Positions 24,099-32,674 of a DNA stretch of 64,000 nucleotides are shown piece by piece. Numbering within the stretch: position 1 is the stretch's first letter; the number at the start of each line of letters is the position of its first letter. The translations under genes and the position numbers were made by a program. The stretch is taken from positions 101,196 through 165,195 of the forward strand of contig NZ_JAGEMK010000009.1 of NCBI RefSeq assembly GCF_017565425.1, in the 5' to 3' direction. The stretch is from Actinotalea soli (GTDB lineage Bacteria; Actinomycetota; Actinomycetes; Actinomycetales; Cellulomonadaceae). The notes below the pieces were generated by a model that saw only the letters and a list, made by a program, of their open reading frames with translations, made no database searches and was not told the DNA's origin.

Positions 24099-26236
24099 CC
24101 GACCGGCACCGGGACGTCGTCGGGCACCCGGGGCGTGGCCGCCTGCTCGGTGAAGTGGGTGCGCTCGGCGTGCTCGCCCTTCTTCCCGACGTTGAAGGAG
24201 CTGACGGGGCGGTGGTAGCCCATGACCCGGGTCCAGACCTCGCAGGGCTCGGAGCACTGCGGGCAGGTGTGGTGCTCCCCCGCGATGTACCCGTGGGCCT
24301 GGCAGATCGAGAAGGTCGGCGTGATGGTGATGTACGGGAGCCGGTGGGTGCTCAGCGCACGGCGGACCAGCTCTCGGCAGGCCTCCGGGCTGGAGACCTG
24401 CTCGGACATGTACAGGTGCAGCACGGTGCCGCCGGTGTACTTGGTCTGCAGCTCGTCCTGCCGGTCGAGGGCCTCGAAGGGGTCGTCGGTGAAGCCCACG
24501 GGCAGCTGCGAGGAGTTCGTGTAGTAGGGGTTCTCGTCGGTGCCCGCCTGCAGGATCCCGGGGAAGCGCTTGAGGTCCTCCTTGGCGAACCGGTACGTGG
24601 TGCCCTCGGCCGGGGTGGCCTCGAGGTTGTACATGTGGCCGGTGGCCTCCTGGAACTCGACCATCCGGGCGCGGACGTGGTCGAGCAGGCGGACGGCGAT
24701 CGCGTGGCCCTCGGTGGTGGTGAGGTCGTGCTCGTCGCCCGTGAGGTTGCGGACCATCTCGTTGATGCCGTTGACGCCGATGGTCGAGAAGTGGTTCCGC
24801 AGGCTGCCGAGGTAGCGCTTGGTGTACGGGAACAGGCCCTCGTCGATGTAGCGCTGGATGACCTTGCGCTTGACCTCGAGGGAGTCCCGCGAGAGCTCGA
24901 GCAGCCGGTCCAGGGCCACGAGCAGGCCGTCGAGGTCCCCGCGGTGGGTGTGGCCCAGCCGAGCGCAGTTGATCGTGACGACACCGAGGGAGCCGGTCTG
25001 CTCGGCCGAGCCGAAGAGCCCGTTGCCCCGCTTGAGCAGCTCACGCAGGTCGAGCTGGAGGCGGCAGCACATCGAGCGGATCTGCCCGGGCTCGAGCTCG
25101 GAGTTGAGGAAGTTCTGGAAGTACGGCAGCCCGTAGCGCGCGGTCATGGCGAAGAGCCGGTCGGCGTTCTCGGACTCCCAGGGGAAGTCCTCGGTGATGT
25201 TGTAGGTCGGGATGGGGAAGGTGAAGACCCGCCCGCTCGCGTCCCCCGCGGTCATGACGTCCATGTACGCGCGGTTGATGACGTCCATCTCGACCTGCAG
25301 GTCCCCGTAGGTGAAGTCCTGCTCGACCCCGGCGATCACCGGGACCTGGTCGCGCAGGTCCGCGGGGCAGGTCCAGTCGAAGGTCAGGTTGGTGAACGGG
25401 GTCTGGGTGCCCCAGCGCGAGGGCACGTTGAGGTTGTAGACGAGCTCCTGGATGCCCTGCCGCACCTCGGTGTAGCTCAGGCCGTCGGTCCGGACGTAGG
25501 GGGCCATGTAGGTGTCGAAGGAGCTGAAGGCCTGAGCCCCGGCCCACTCGTTCTGCATGGTGCCGAGGAAGTTGACGATCTGCCCCACGGCCGAGCTGAA
25601 GTGCTTGGGCGGTCCCGCCTCGACCTTGCCGGGCACACCGTTGAGGCCCTCGGTCAGCAGGGTGCGCAGGGACCAGCCCGCGCAGTAGCCCGCGAGCATG
25701 TCGAGGTCGTGGATGTGCAGGTCCCCGTCGCGGTGGGCGTGGCCGATCTCGGGGGCGTAGACGTGCGAGAGCCAGTAGTTCGCGGTGACCTTGCCCGCGG
25801 TGTTGAGGATCAGCCCACCCAGGGAGTAGCCCTGGTTGGCGTTGGCGTTGACCCGCCAGTCCGAGCGGTCCAGGTACTCGTTGATCGAGGAGCCGACGTC
25901 GACCACCGTGCGGGCGTCCTCCCGGAGCCGGGCGTGCTGCTCGCGGTAGGCGATGTAGGCGCGGGCCGTGGCCGTGTGCCCGGCCGCGAGGAGGGTCTGC
26001 TCGACGAGGTCCTGGACGTGCTCGACGTGCGGGTAGGCGGCACCCTCGACGGTGAGGGCCGCGTGCACCTGGGCGGCCAACGCGTCGGCCTCCTCGCGAC
26101 CGATCCCTCCCGTGGCGAGCCCGGCCCGCTCGATCGCGGCGCTGATCCGCACCCGGTCGAAGGTGGCGGTCGCTCCGGACCGCTTGATCACCCCCCGAGG
26201 CAGCAGTGCGTCCCGGTCGGGCTGGGTGGTGCTCAT
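24095..26236 (-). CDS. nrdD: Anaerobic (class III) ribonucleoside-triphosphate reductase
   Basis: A 713-residue enzyme converting NTPs to dNTPs without oxygen. The N-terminal ATP-cone (VIKRSGATATFDRVRISAAIE) gives allosteric dATP control. The catalytic Cys region includes SMCCRLQLDLREL. Near the C-terminus a four-Cys zinc site (CQAHG, CPQCSEPC) precedes the glycyl-radical loop RVMGYHRP (Gly about 673). ATG 26236 has an AGGAGG ribosome site. Together with nrdG it shows that the host can grow or survive anaerobically. The promoter region has two CACTAGATGTG-type boxes that are likely NrdR sites. Confidence 0.96.
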   Translation of the reverse strand: MSTTQPDRDALLPRGVIKRSGATATFDRVRISAAIERAGLATGGIGREEADALAAQVHAALTVEGAAYPHVEHVQDLVEQTLLAAGHTATARAYIAYREQHARLREDARTVVDVGSSINEYLDRSDWRVNANANQGYSLGGLILNTAGKVTANYWLSHVYAPEIGHAHRDGDLHIHDLDMLAGYCAGWSLRTLLTEGLNGVPGKVEAGPPKHFSSAVGQIVNFLGTMQNEWAGAQAFSSFDTYMAPYVRTDGLSYTEVRQGIQELVYNLNVPSRWGTQTPFTNLTFDWTCPADLRDQVPVIAGVEQDFTYGDLQVEMDVINRAYMDVMTAGDASGRVFTFPIPTYNITEDFPWESENADRLFAMTARYGLPYFQNFLNSELEPGQIRSMCCRLQLDLRELLKRGNGLFGSAEQTGSLGVVTINCARLGHTHRGDLDGLLVALDRLLELSRDSLEVKRKVIQRYIDEGLFPYTKRYLGSLRNHFSTIGVNGINEMVRNLTGDEHDLTTTEGHAIAVRLLDHVRARMVEFQEATGHMYNLEATPAEGTTYRFAKEDLKRFPGILQAGTDENPYYTNSSQLPVGFTDDPFEALDRQDELQTKYTGGTVLHLYMSEQVSSPEACRELVRRALSTHRLPYITITPTFSICQAHGYIAGEHHTCPQCSEPCEVWTRVMGYHRPVSSFNVGKKGEHAERTHFTEQAATPRVPDDVPVPVG

Positions 26237-26265
26237 GCGGGGTGTCCTCCTGGCTGGTGATCTCA

Positions 26266-26304
26266 ACATCTAGTAGGGCCGCTCGCGCCTGGCCACTAGA
26301 TGTG
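26266..26304 (-). promoter_or_regulatory. Candidate NrdR operator (two inverted boxes) upstream of nrdDG
   Basis: Boxes ACATCTAGTAGG (26266-26277) and CCACTAGATGTG (26293-26304) are near-identical inverted copies; the second is itself a CAC..GTG palindrome. Paired boxes of this kind control ribonucleotide-reductase genes through NrdR. They lie 30-70 bases upstream of the nrdD ATG, where a repressor would block transcription. Confidence 0.55.
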
Positions 26305-26406
26305 CCATGTAACTCCCTCCCGGCGACGGCGGGCGGGGACCTACGTCCCTCGTCCCTCGGGGGATCGGGACAAGCCGGGCAGCACCGGCGGTGGGATGAT
26401 CGGGCG

Positions 26407-28797
26407 GTGCCCGACTCCCCCCTGCTCGACGTGCTGCTGGCCGGGGGAGCCCGCGGCGATCGCGTGACCCACGTCGAGCACCTCCCGCCGCGTGCGGGGC
26501 TCCAGGCCGACTGGCCCGGGTGGGCCGACGGCGAGCTCGTGGCGGGGTACCGGCGCCTGGGGGTCGAGCGCCCGTGGCAGCACCAGGTGGTCGCCTCCGA
26601 CGCCGCGTGGTCGGGGCGGCACACCGTGATCGCGACCTCGACCGGCTCCGGGAAGTCCCTGGCCTTCTGGCTCCCGGCCCTGACCGCCGTGCGCGCCGCC
26701 GAGCTGCAGGCGACGGGCGCCGGGGACGTGAGCCGGCGCGGCTCGGTGCTCTACCTCGCGCCGACCAAGGCGTTGGCGGCCGACCAGCTCGCCGGCCTCG
26801 AGCGCCTGCTGGGCGCGGCCGAGGTGAGCGTGCGGGCTGCGACCTGCGACGGCGACACGGCGATGTCCGAGCGGCAGTGGATCCGTGACCATGCCGACGT
26901 CGTCCTGACCAACCCCGACTTCCTGCACTTCTCGCTGCTGCCCGGGCACCGGCGCTGGTCGCGGCTGCTGCGCTCGCTGCGCTACGTGGTGCTCGACGAG
27001 AGCCACGCCTTCCGCGGGGTCTTCGGCGCGCACGTGGCCGCGGTGCTGCGACGGTTGCGACGCCTGGCCGCGAGCTACGGCAGCGCGCCCGTCGTCGTCC
27101 TGGCCTCGGCGACCACCTCCGACCCGGCCGCGAGCGCCGCCCGCCTCCTCGGGGTGCCGGCTGAGGAGGTCGTGGCGGTCACCGAGGACACCGCCCCGCA
27201 GGGGCGCAAGACCTTCGTGCTGTGGCAGCCCCCCGAGCTGCCGGGCGAGGCGGTTCCGGTGCCCGAGGAGCCGGACGCCCCGGCCTCGCCGACCACCCCC
27301 TCCCCCACCGCACCGACCCACCGCACCGCGACCGCGGAGATGGCCGATCTGCTGACCGACCTGACCCTGGCCGGGGCCCGCACCCTGGCCTTCACGCGGT
27401 CGCGGCGGGGGGCCGAGTCGGTCGCTGCGGCGACCAGGGACCACCTCGACCGAGTGCGCCGGGGTCTGGGCAGCCAGGTGGCGGCCTACCGGGGCGGGTA
27501 CCTGCCTGAGGAGCGTCGGGCCCTCGAGCAGGCGATCCGCTCGGGGGACCTGCGGGCCCTGGCCACGACCAACGCCCTCGAGCTGGGGGTCGACATCGCG
27601 GGGCTCGACGCCGTGCTCATCGCGGGTTGGCCGGGCACGCGGGTGTCCCTGTGGCAGCAGGCCGGCCGCGCGGGCCGGGCCGGCAGCGACGGGCTGGTGG
27701 CCCTGATCGCCCGGGAGGACCCGCTCGACACCTACCTGGTGCACCACCCCGAGGCGATCTTCGGCACACCGGTCGAGGCGACGGTCTTCGACCCGACCAA
27801 CCCGTACGTGCTGGGCCCGCACCTGTGCGCCGCCGCTGCCGAGCTGCCGCTGCGCGCCGCCGACCTCGAGCTCTTCGGCCCCGGCACGGCCGAGCTGCTC
27901 GGGGTGCTGGTCGAGCGCGGGGCCCTGCGCCGCCGTCCGTCGGGCTGGTACTGGACGCATGCCGAGTCCGCCGTGGGGTTGACCGACCTGCGTGGGACGG
28001 GGGGCGACCCGGTGCGTGTGGTCGAGCAGCGGACCGGCCGACTCCTGGGGACGGTGGATGCCGCCGCGGCCGACTCGACCGTGCACCCGGGGGCGGTGTA
28101 CGTCCACCAGGGCGAGACCTACGTGGTCGAGGACCTCGACCTCGAGGGGTCGGTCGCCGTGGTCCGGCCGCGCACGGTCGACTACGGCACCTGGTCGCGC
28201 TGGCTCACCTCGATCGAGATCCGCGGGGTGCGTGCCGAGCGCCCCGCCGGGCCGATCACCTGGGGGTTCGGGCCGGTCGACGTCACCACGCAGGTGATGA
28301 GCTACACCAAGCGGCGCCTGCCGGAGATGACCCCCGTCGGGGGCGAGACCCTGGACCTGCCCGCGCGCACCCTGACCACGACGGCCGTGTGGTGGACGGC
28401 GCCGCTCTCGGTCCTCGAGGAGGCCGGGGTCGCCGACGGCGCCGCCCCGGGGGCCCTGCACGCCGCCGAGCACGCCTCGATCGGGATGCTGCCGCTGCTG
28501 GCGACCTGCGACCGCTGGGACCTGGGCGGGGTGTCCACGGCCCTGCACGTGGACACCGAGTGCGCCACGGTCTTCGTCTACGACGGGCACCCCGGCGGGG
28601 CCGGCTTCGCCGAGCGCGGCTTCCACCTGGGTGCCGGATGGCTGCGCGCGACCCGGGAGGCGATCGCGGGGTGCCGGTGCGCCCAGGGCTGCCCGGCGTG
28701 CGTGCAGTCCCCCAAGTGCGGGAACGGCAACGAGCCCCTCGACAAGGCCGGGGCCCTGCGGCTGCTCGACGTCGTGCTAACCCACGACCCCGGCTGA
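26407..28797 (+). CDS. DEAD/DEAH-box helicase with DUF1998 zinc domain (MrfA/YprA-like)
   Basis: A 796-residue superfamily 2 helicase. The Q-motif-like region RPWQHQ is followed by Walker A ATSTGSGKS (77-84), Walker B/DESH (about 197), motif III ASATTSDP, the C-terminal RecA lobe (TTNALELGVDI; WQQAGRAGRAG) and a DUF1998-type end with the four-cysteine cluster CRCAQGCPACVQSPKC. That C-terminal zinc signature defines the MrfA group, which removes mitomycin-type DNA damage in Bacillus. The homologous Rv3649 also borders the Tad genes in M. tuberculosis. GTG 26407 was chosen because the upstream frame crosses the nrdD promoter. Confidence 0.9.
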   Translation: MPDSPLLDVLLAGGARGDRVTHVEHLPPRAGLQADWPGWADGELVAGYRRLGVERPWQHQVVASDAAWSGRHTVIATSTGSGKSLAFWLPALTAVRAAELQATGAGDVSRRGSVLYLAPTKALAADQLAGLERLLGAAEVSVRAATCDGDTAMSERQWIRDHADVVLTNPDFLHFSLLPGHRRWSRLLRSLRYVVLDESHAFRGVFGAHVAAVLRRLRRLAASYGSAPVVVLASATTSDPAASAARLLGVPAEEVVAVTEDTAPQGRKTFVLWQPPELPGEAVPVPEEPDAPASPTTPSPTAPTHRTATAEMADLLTDLTLAGARTLAFTRSRRGAESVAAATRDHLDRVRRGLGSQVAAYRGGYLPEERRALEQAIRSGDLRALATTNALELGVDIAGLDAVLIAGWPGTRVSLWQQAGRAGRAGSDGLVALIAREDPLDTYLVHHPEAIFGTPVEATVFDPTNPYVLGPHLCAAAAELPLRAADLELFGPGTAELLGVLVERGALRRRPSGWYWTHAESAVGLTDLRGTGGDPVRVVEQRTGRLLGTVDAAAADSTVHPGAVYVHQGETYVVEDLDLEGSVAVVRPRTVDYGTWSRWLTSIEIRGVRAERPAGPITWGFGPVDVTTQVMSYTKRRLPEMTPVGGETLDLPARTLTTTAVWWTAPLSVLEEAGVADGAAPGALHAAEHASIGMLPLLATCDRWDLGGVSTALHVDTECATVFVYDGHPGGAGFAERGFHLGAGWLRATREAIAGCRCAQGCPACVQSPKCGNGNEPLDKAGALRLLDVVLTHDPG

Positions 28798-28877
28798 GCC
28801 GCGCGGGTGGTGACGCGGGTGGTGGCGCGGGACCACGGAGCACCGGCTCATCGCGTGCGGAGCCCCGGACCGCCGAC

Positions 28878-29297
28878 TCACGGCGCACGAGCCGACGGCG
28901 GACCGGCCACGGCCCGTCCGGTCGCCTGCCCCATCGGGCCCGGCGCACCGACCTCGACCGCCACGACCCCGCCGCCCTGCTCCTCGCAGGCCAGCACGGC
29001 AGCACCGTTGCGCTCCGCGACCGGGGCCGCGAGCGCGCAGCCCCTCTCTCCGCCTGCTGCGCTGCGGGCCTCGGGGGCCAGGACCATGCCGGTCGGGACC
29101 GCGATCGAGGCCGCCGCGGCGAGGGCGGCGAGGTCCGCCGCCGTCTGCGCCGACGCCCCGGCGGCCTGGGCCCGCCCGAGGACGGCGACGCTCGCCGACA
29201 GCAGGATCACGACCGCGACGAGGGCCAGGACCAGGACCGTCCCGGCGCCGCGCTCGGGGTCGTCCAGGATCGAGGCGCGCGCCCGAGAGCGGGTCAC
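28878..29297 (-). CDS. TadE-like pseudopilin (Rv3654c-like)
   Basis: A 139-residue protein. DDPERGAGTVLVLALVAVVILLSASV is a prepilin-like stretch: polar, then Gly-Ala-Gly-Thr, then a long hydrophobic helix. A Cys-containing, Ala/Gly-rich exported part follows (GCALAAPVAERNGAAVLACEEQGG). This 'Rv3654c/TadE-like' protein is a standing member of actinobacterial Tad loci. The GTG start overlaps the stop of the TadE gene by GTGA. It is the last gene of the Tad transcription unit. Confidence 0.75.
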   Translation of the reverse strand: MTRSRARASILDDPERGAGTVLVLALVAVVILLSASVAVLGRAQAAGASAQTAADLAALAAAASIAVPTGMVLAPEARSAAGGERGCALAAPVAERNGAAVLACEEQGGGVVAVEVGAPGPMGQATGRAVAGPPSARAP

Positions 29298-29701
29298 GGC
29301 TCGACCCACGCCGTCGCCGTCGCGGACAGACCGAGCGGGCCTCCCGTGAACCACCCTCCGGCCACGGCCGAGCTGACCCGGACCTCGACCCACGGGTGGG
29401 CGCGGGCGACCTCCACCTCGGCCGCACCGCCCGTGACCTGCCGGGCGATCTCGGCCACCTCGCCGTCGGTCATGCCCAAGGCAGCCGCACGGGCACCGGC
29501 CCGTGCCCCGTCGGCGCACCGGAGCTGGGCGGAGGTCGCCGCTCCGGTCACCAGGAGCACCGCGAGCACGAGGATCACCGCGGGCAGGGCGAGGGCCAGC
29601 TCGGCCGTCACTGCACCGCGATCCCCCGAGGCCACGGCCCGGCCCCCCGGGGCGCCAGCCCTGTGCGCCGCGAGCGCCCGTGCGGCTGCCTCCCGGCTCA
29701 C
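29294..29701 (-). CDS. tadE: TadE-family pseudopilin
   Basis: A 135-residue protein. After a ~25-residue leader comes DRGAVTAELALALPAVILVLAVLLV, the TadE signature (Gly-Ala-Val-Thr-Ala-Glu with Glu at +5 and a hydrophobic helix) that is cleaved and methylated by a prepilin peptidase. The C-terminal part has a Cys and a beta-like domain. Minor pilins of this kind help assemble or anchor Flp/Tad fibres. GTG 29701 overlaps the upstream DUF4244 stop by GTGA, and its own stop overlaps the next gene, so three pilin genes are translated in series. Confidence 0.82.
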   Translation of the reverse strand: MSREAAARALAAHRAGAPGGRAVASGDRGAVTAELALALPAVILVLAVLLVTGAATSAQLRCADGARAGARAAALGMTDGEVAEIARQVTGGAAEVEVARAHPWVEVRVSSAVAGGWFTGGPLGLSATATAWVEP

Positions 29702-30000
29702 ATCGACAGCGCTCCGCGCACGATGCCGACGAGCAGGCCACGGACCTCGTCGCTGCGCAGCACCGTGATGAGGAGCCCCGCGAAGCCCGCGGCCGCCACG
29801 GTCGCGATGGCGTACTCGGCCGTGGCCATGCCCTCGTCGCGGCCGAGCCGGTCACGAAGAACGCTCAGCGGACGCGCCGGACGGCTGGCCCCGGCCCGGG
29901 CGGGCGGGCGGGGCGGGCCCGGGGGCACGAGGCGTCGGGCCGGGGCACCACCGGGCTCGGGGTCCGGTGGGGTGCCCGTGCTGGTGTGGAGGGTCGTCAT
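29698..30000 (-). CDS. DUF4244 Flp-type pilin
   Basis: A 100-residue protein. A Pro-rich N-terminus (GGAPARRLVPPGPPRPP) precedes RDEGMATAEYAIATVAAAGFAGLLITVL, a Flp pilin core with the conserved ATAEYAI segment and a processing site just before it. DUF4244 proteins are the presumed major pilin in actinobacterial Tad loci (Rv3656c position). It starts at ATG 30000 with a purine-rich upstream region. The 157-bp gap to tadC suggests it may have its own promoter or a processed mRNA allowing higher expression, as is usual for major pilins. Confidence 0.82.
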   Translation of the reverse strand: MTTLHTSTGTPPDPEPGGAPARRLVPPGPPRPPARAGASRPARPLSVLRDRLGRDEGMATAEYAIATVAAAGFAGLLITVLRSDEVRGLLVGIVRGALSM

Positions 30001-30157
30001 GGTTCGTCCTTCCGGTCAGGCGGACCGGCCGAGGCCGGCCCGCGCGGCGCGTCGGTCGCGCCGGTCCCACCGTCCTGCCCGGGCTGGGGTGCTCGGCCGG
30101 ACGGACCTGGGGGCTGGTGGACACCCCGCCTCATCTCCGGGGCTGTGGATCGCGCCG

Positions 30158-30790
30158 TCACCCGAGGGATCCCGCCGCCATCGAGACCAGCACCGGGACG
30201 AGGCCGACCAGGACGAAGGCCGGCAGGTGGCACAGCCCGAGCGGGAGCACGAGGCGCACGCCCAGCCGCGCGGCCCCCGCGAGGGCCGCCGCGTGCCGTT
30301 CACGACGGACCCGCTCGGCGGTCGCCCGCAGACCTCCACCCGGGGGCGCGCCGTCCTCCCACGCCGGACGCAGGGCCGCCGCGACCACCCGGGTGGCGGG
30401 GCCGCCGTGCCAGGCCTCCTCCCACCGGGCGCCGACGACCAACGCCGCCCCCGCGGCACGCATGCTCGTCCCGGTGGCGCCACCCACGGCTCGGCCGACG
30501 GCGTCCAAGGCTCGCGGGATGCCCGCCCCCGCGCTGCAGGCCGCCTCGAGGAGGTCGAGGACCACCCCCAGCTCGAGCTCGACCGAAGGATCCGAGTCCT
30601 CCTGGGGAGGTGAGCCCCGTCCGCGCCCGTGGCGCCCACCCCGGCGATGCGCCCGACCTCTCGCGCGGGAGGCCCCTCCCCGAGCGGGTCCGGTGGGCGA
30701 GGTTCTGTGGGGCGCGCCTCCGATGCCTGTCGCCCCGTCGACCGCGTCGCCAGGACCAGGCTCGAGACCACGGAGCCGTCGCGTGCTCAC
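30158..30790 (-). CDS. Type II secretion F-family protein (TadC-like)
   Basis: A 210-residue protein. The N-terminal ~70 residues are Arg/Gly-rich and unstructured. The T2SSF domain follows (VELELGVVLDLLEAACSAGAGIPRALDAVGRA; ERRHAAALAGAARLGVRLVLPLG-type segment) with two C-terminal hydrophobic helices (LVLPLGLCHLPAFVLVGLVPVLVSM). In Tad systems, TadB and TadC form the inner-membrane platform. The GTG start overlaps the stop of the upstream tadB-like gene by GTGA. It is shorter than typical TadC, lacking the first membrane helix. Confidence 0.75.
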   Translation of the reverse strand: MSTRRLRGLEPGPGDAVDGATGIGGAPHRTSPTGPARGGASRARGRAHRRGGRHGRGRGSPPQEDSDPSVELELGVVLDLLEAACSAGAGIPRALDAVGRAVGGATGTSMRAAGAALVVGARWEEAWHGGPATRVVAAALRPAWEDGAPPGGGLRATAERVRRERHAAALAGAARLGVRLVLPLGLCHLPAFVLVGLVPVLVSMAAGSLG

Positions 30791-31500
30791 CGGCTGCCCC
30801 GTCCCGGTTCCTGACCGGCGGCGGTCGCCGTCCGCACGTAGCGCCCGGCCCAGCGGTGACCGACGAGCATCAGCCCGGCCCCGGCGACCAGCAGCACGGT
30901 GCCGAGCCCGCCGTCGAGCAGCACGGCCCACGGCTCGGCCCCCAGCGCAGCGCCCAGGACCAGGCCCAGCACCGGCAACCAGGCGAGCAGCCGTGCCGTG
31001 GCCCGGGGGCCGGCGAGGGCGGCCTCACGCTGCCCTGCAGCCTCGGCCTCGTGGGCCACGGCGGCCATGACCCGTTCCAGGACCGGGGCCGGGGCGGCTC
31101 CCACCTCGCCCGCGACGCGGCAGGCGGCCGTGACGGCGAGCCCCTGCTCCGAGGTGAGTCCCGCGTCGAGCAGGTCCTCGCGCACGGGGACCCCGTCCAG
31201 CGCCCGCACCCCCACCCGGTGCCAGGCCGTGGTCGGTGGGGCACCGGCCCGCAGGGCGCCGCACACCTGCGCGACGACCTCGCCGAAGGTGCCGCCTGCT
31301 GCCTCGGCGCGAACGGCCCCGCGGAGCCGCGCTCGCCACGACGCGGGGTCGCGGGCCGCGCCGGTCCGGACGGCTGCCGCCACCTCACCGGAGCCCGGAG
31401 CCAACCGCGCCAACCTGGGGCTCGTCCCGAGACCGAGAGGGGCTCCACCCCCACGCCCACCTCCGCCTCCACCCACGCCGTCGGTTCCCTGCCGGTTCAC
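30787..31500 (-). CDS. Type II secretion F-family protein (TadB-like)
   Basis: A 237-residue protein. A Gly-rich start (VNRQGTDGVGGG) is followed by a T2SSF helical bundle (GTFGEVVAQVCGALRAGAPPTTAWHRVG; GLAVTAACRVAGEVGAAPAPVLERVMAAVAHEAEA) and two hydrophobic helices (LLAWLPVLGLVLGAAL; LGTVLLVAGAGLMLVG). It is an inner-membrane platform subunit of the Tad machine. GTG 31500 begins four bases after the tadA stop; no alternative start is seen nearby. It overlaps tadC downstream. Confidence 0.75.
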   Translation of the reverse strand: MNRQGTDGVGGGGGGRGGGAPLGLGTSPRLARLAPGSGEVAAAVRTGAARDPASWRARLRGAVRAEAAGGTFGEVVAQVCGALRAGAPPTTAWHRVGVRALDGVPVREDLLDAGLTSEQGLAVTAACRVAGEVGAAPAPVLERVMAAVAHEAEAAGQREAALAGPRATARLLAWLPVLGLVLGAALGAEPWAVLLDGGLGTVLLVAGAGLMLVGHRWAGRYVRTATAAGQEPGRGSR

Positions 31501-31504
31501 GCCC

Positions 31505-32674
31505 TCACCGCATCCCCCACCGCGCGGCGAACCCCGCCCACCCGGGGCGCCGCAGCACCCGACCACCGGCGTCCTGCACCAGGACCGTCTCGACCGTGAG
31601 CTCCCCGCCGCGCGAGACGACCTGCGCCACCTCGGCCACGCGTCGCTGCCCGGCGTCGCGCCGCAGGTGCACCACGGCGTGCAGGGCGCTCGTCGCCTGG
31701 GCAGCGAGAGCGGCACGGTCGAGCCCGGCGAGGGCTCCCAGGGCCTCGAGCCGGGCGGGGACGTCCTGCGCTGCGTTGGCGTGGATCGTGGCGCAGCCGC
31801 CGTCGTGCCCGGTGTTGAGCCCGGACAGGACCTCACGGACCTCGGCCCCGCGGCACTCTCCCAGCACGATGCGGTCGGGTCGCATCCGCAGGGCGTGGCG
31901 CACCAGGTCGGTCAGGTCGACCGCGCCGACCCCCTCGACGTTGGCACGGCGGGCCACGAGGCGGACCACGTGCGGGTGGTCGGGGGCCAGCTCCCCGGCC
32001 TCCTCGATGCACACGATCCGCTCGTGGCGCGGCACCAGGGACAGCAGGGACCCGAGCAGCGTCGTCTTGCCCGTCCCGGTCGCTCCCGAGACCAGGAGGT
32101 TCGCCCGCGCGGCGACGAGGCGTTCGAGTACGGGGGCGACCGCGGGGGCCACGCTGCCCGAGGCCACCAGGCTGTCGAGGCTGAAGGAGCGGGGCCGCAG
32201 CACCCGGAGACTGATCAGCGCCCCGTCGGCTGCGACCGGCGGCAGGACCGCGTGCAGACGGGTCCCGTCCGGCAGGCGCGCGTCGGCCACGGGCGCGGCG
32301 TCGTCGAGGCGTTGGCCACCCGCGGCCGCGAGGCGCACCGCGAGGGCACGGACCGCGGCCGCGTCCCCCAGGTCCACCGGGACGGGTTCGAGGCCGGCGC
32401 CGCGATCGACCCAGACCTCGCGGGGCCCGTTGACCAGCACGTCGCTGACCCCCGCTTGTTCGAGGAGGGGCTGCAGCGGACCGGCCCCCGTGAGCTCGGC
32501 ACGGACCGAGGTGACCAACCGACCCAGGTCCTCGCGCCCCACGACCCCGGCGAGCTCGCGCACGGTCCGCTCAAGCTCCTCCTGACTGACCGCCGCCCCG
32601 GCGCGGGCGACCCGCTCCCGGACTCGCGTGACCAGCGCGGGGTCGACCCCAGCTCCCGCCCAGGTCGCTGTCAC
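31505..32674 (-). CDS. tadA: Tad secretion ATPase (CpaF/TadA family)
   Basis: A 389-residue secretion ATPase. N-terminal helices lead to the ring domain (LLEQAGVSDVLVNGPREVWVD). Then come Walker A GATGTGKTTLL (197-207), the Asp box (VCIEEAGEL), Walker B (RIVLGECRGAE) and the His box (GHDGGCATIHAN). It powers pilin assembly at the inner membrane. GTG 32674 overlaps the stop of the upstream ssd gene by GTGA. With one ATPase, two platform proteins and three pilins, the locus is a minimal actinobacterial Tad set; prepilin peptidase and secretin are not in the window. Confidence 0.93.
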   Translation of the reverse strand: MTATWAGAGVDPALVTRVRERVARAGAAVSQEELERTVRELAGVVGREDLGRLVTSVRAELTGAGPLQPLLEQAGVSDVLVNGPREVWVDRGAGLEPVPVDLGDAAAVRALAVRLAAAGGQRLDDAAPVADARLPDGTRLHAVLPPVAADGALISLRVLRPRSFSLDSLVASGSVAPAVAPVLERLVAARANLLVSGATGTGKTTLLGSLLSLVPRHERIVCIEEAGELAPDHPHVVRLVARRANVEGVGAVDLTDLVRHALRMRPDRIVLGECRGAEVREVLSGLNTGHDGGCATIHANAAQDVPARLEALGALAGLDRAALAAQATSALHAVVHLRRDAGQRRVAEVAQVVSRGGELTVETVLVQDAGGRVLRRPGWAGFAARWGMR

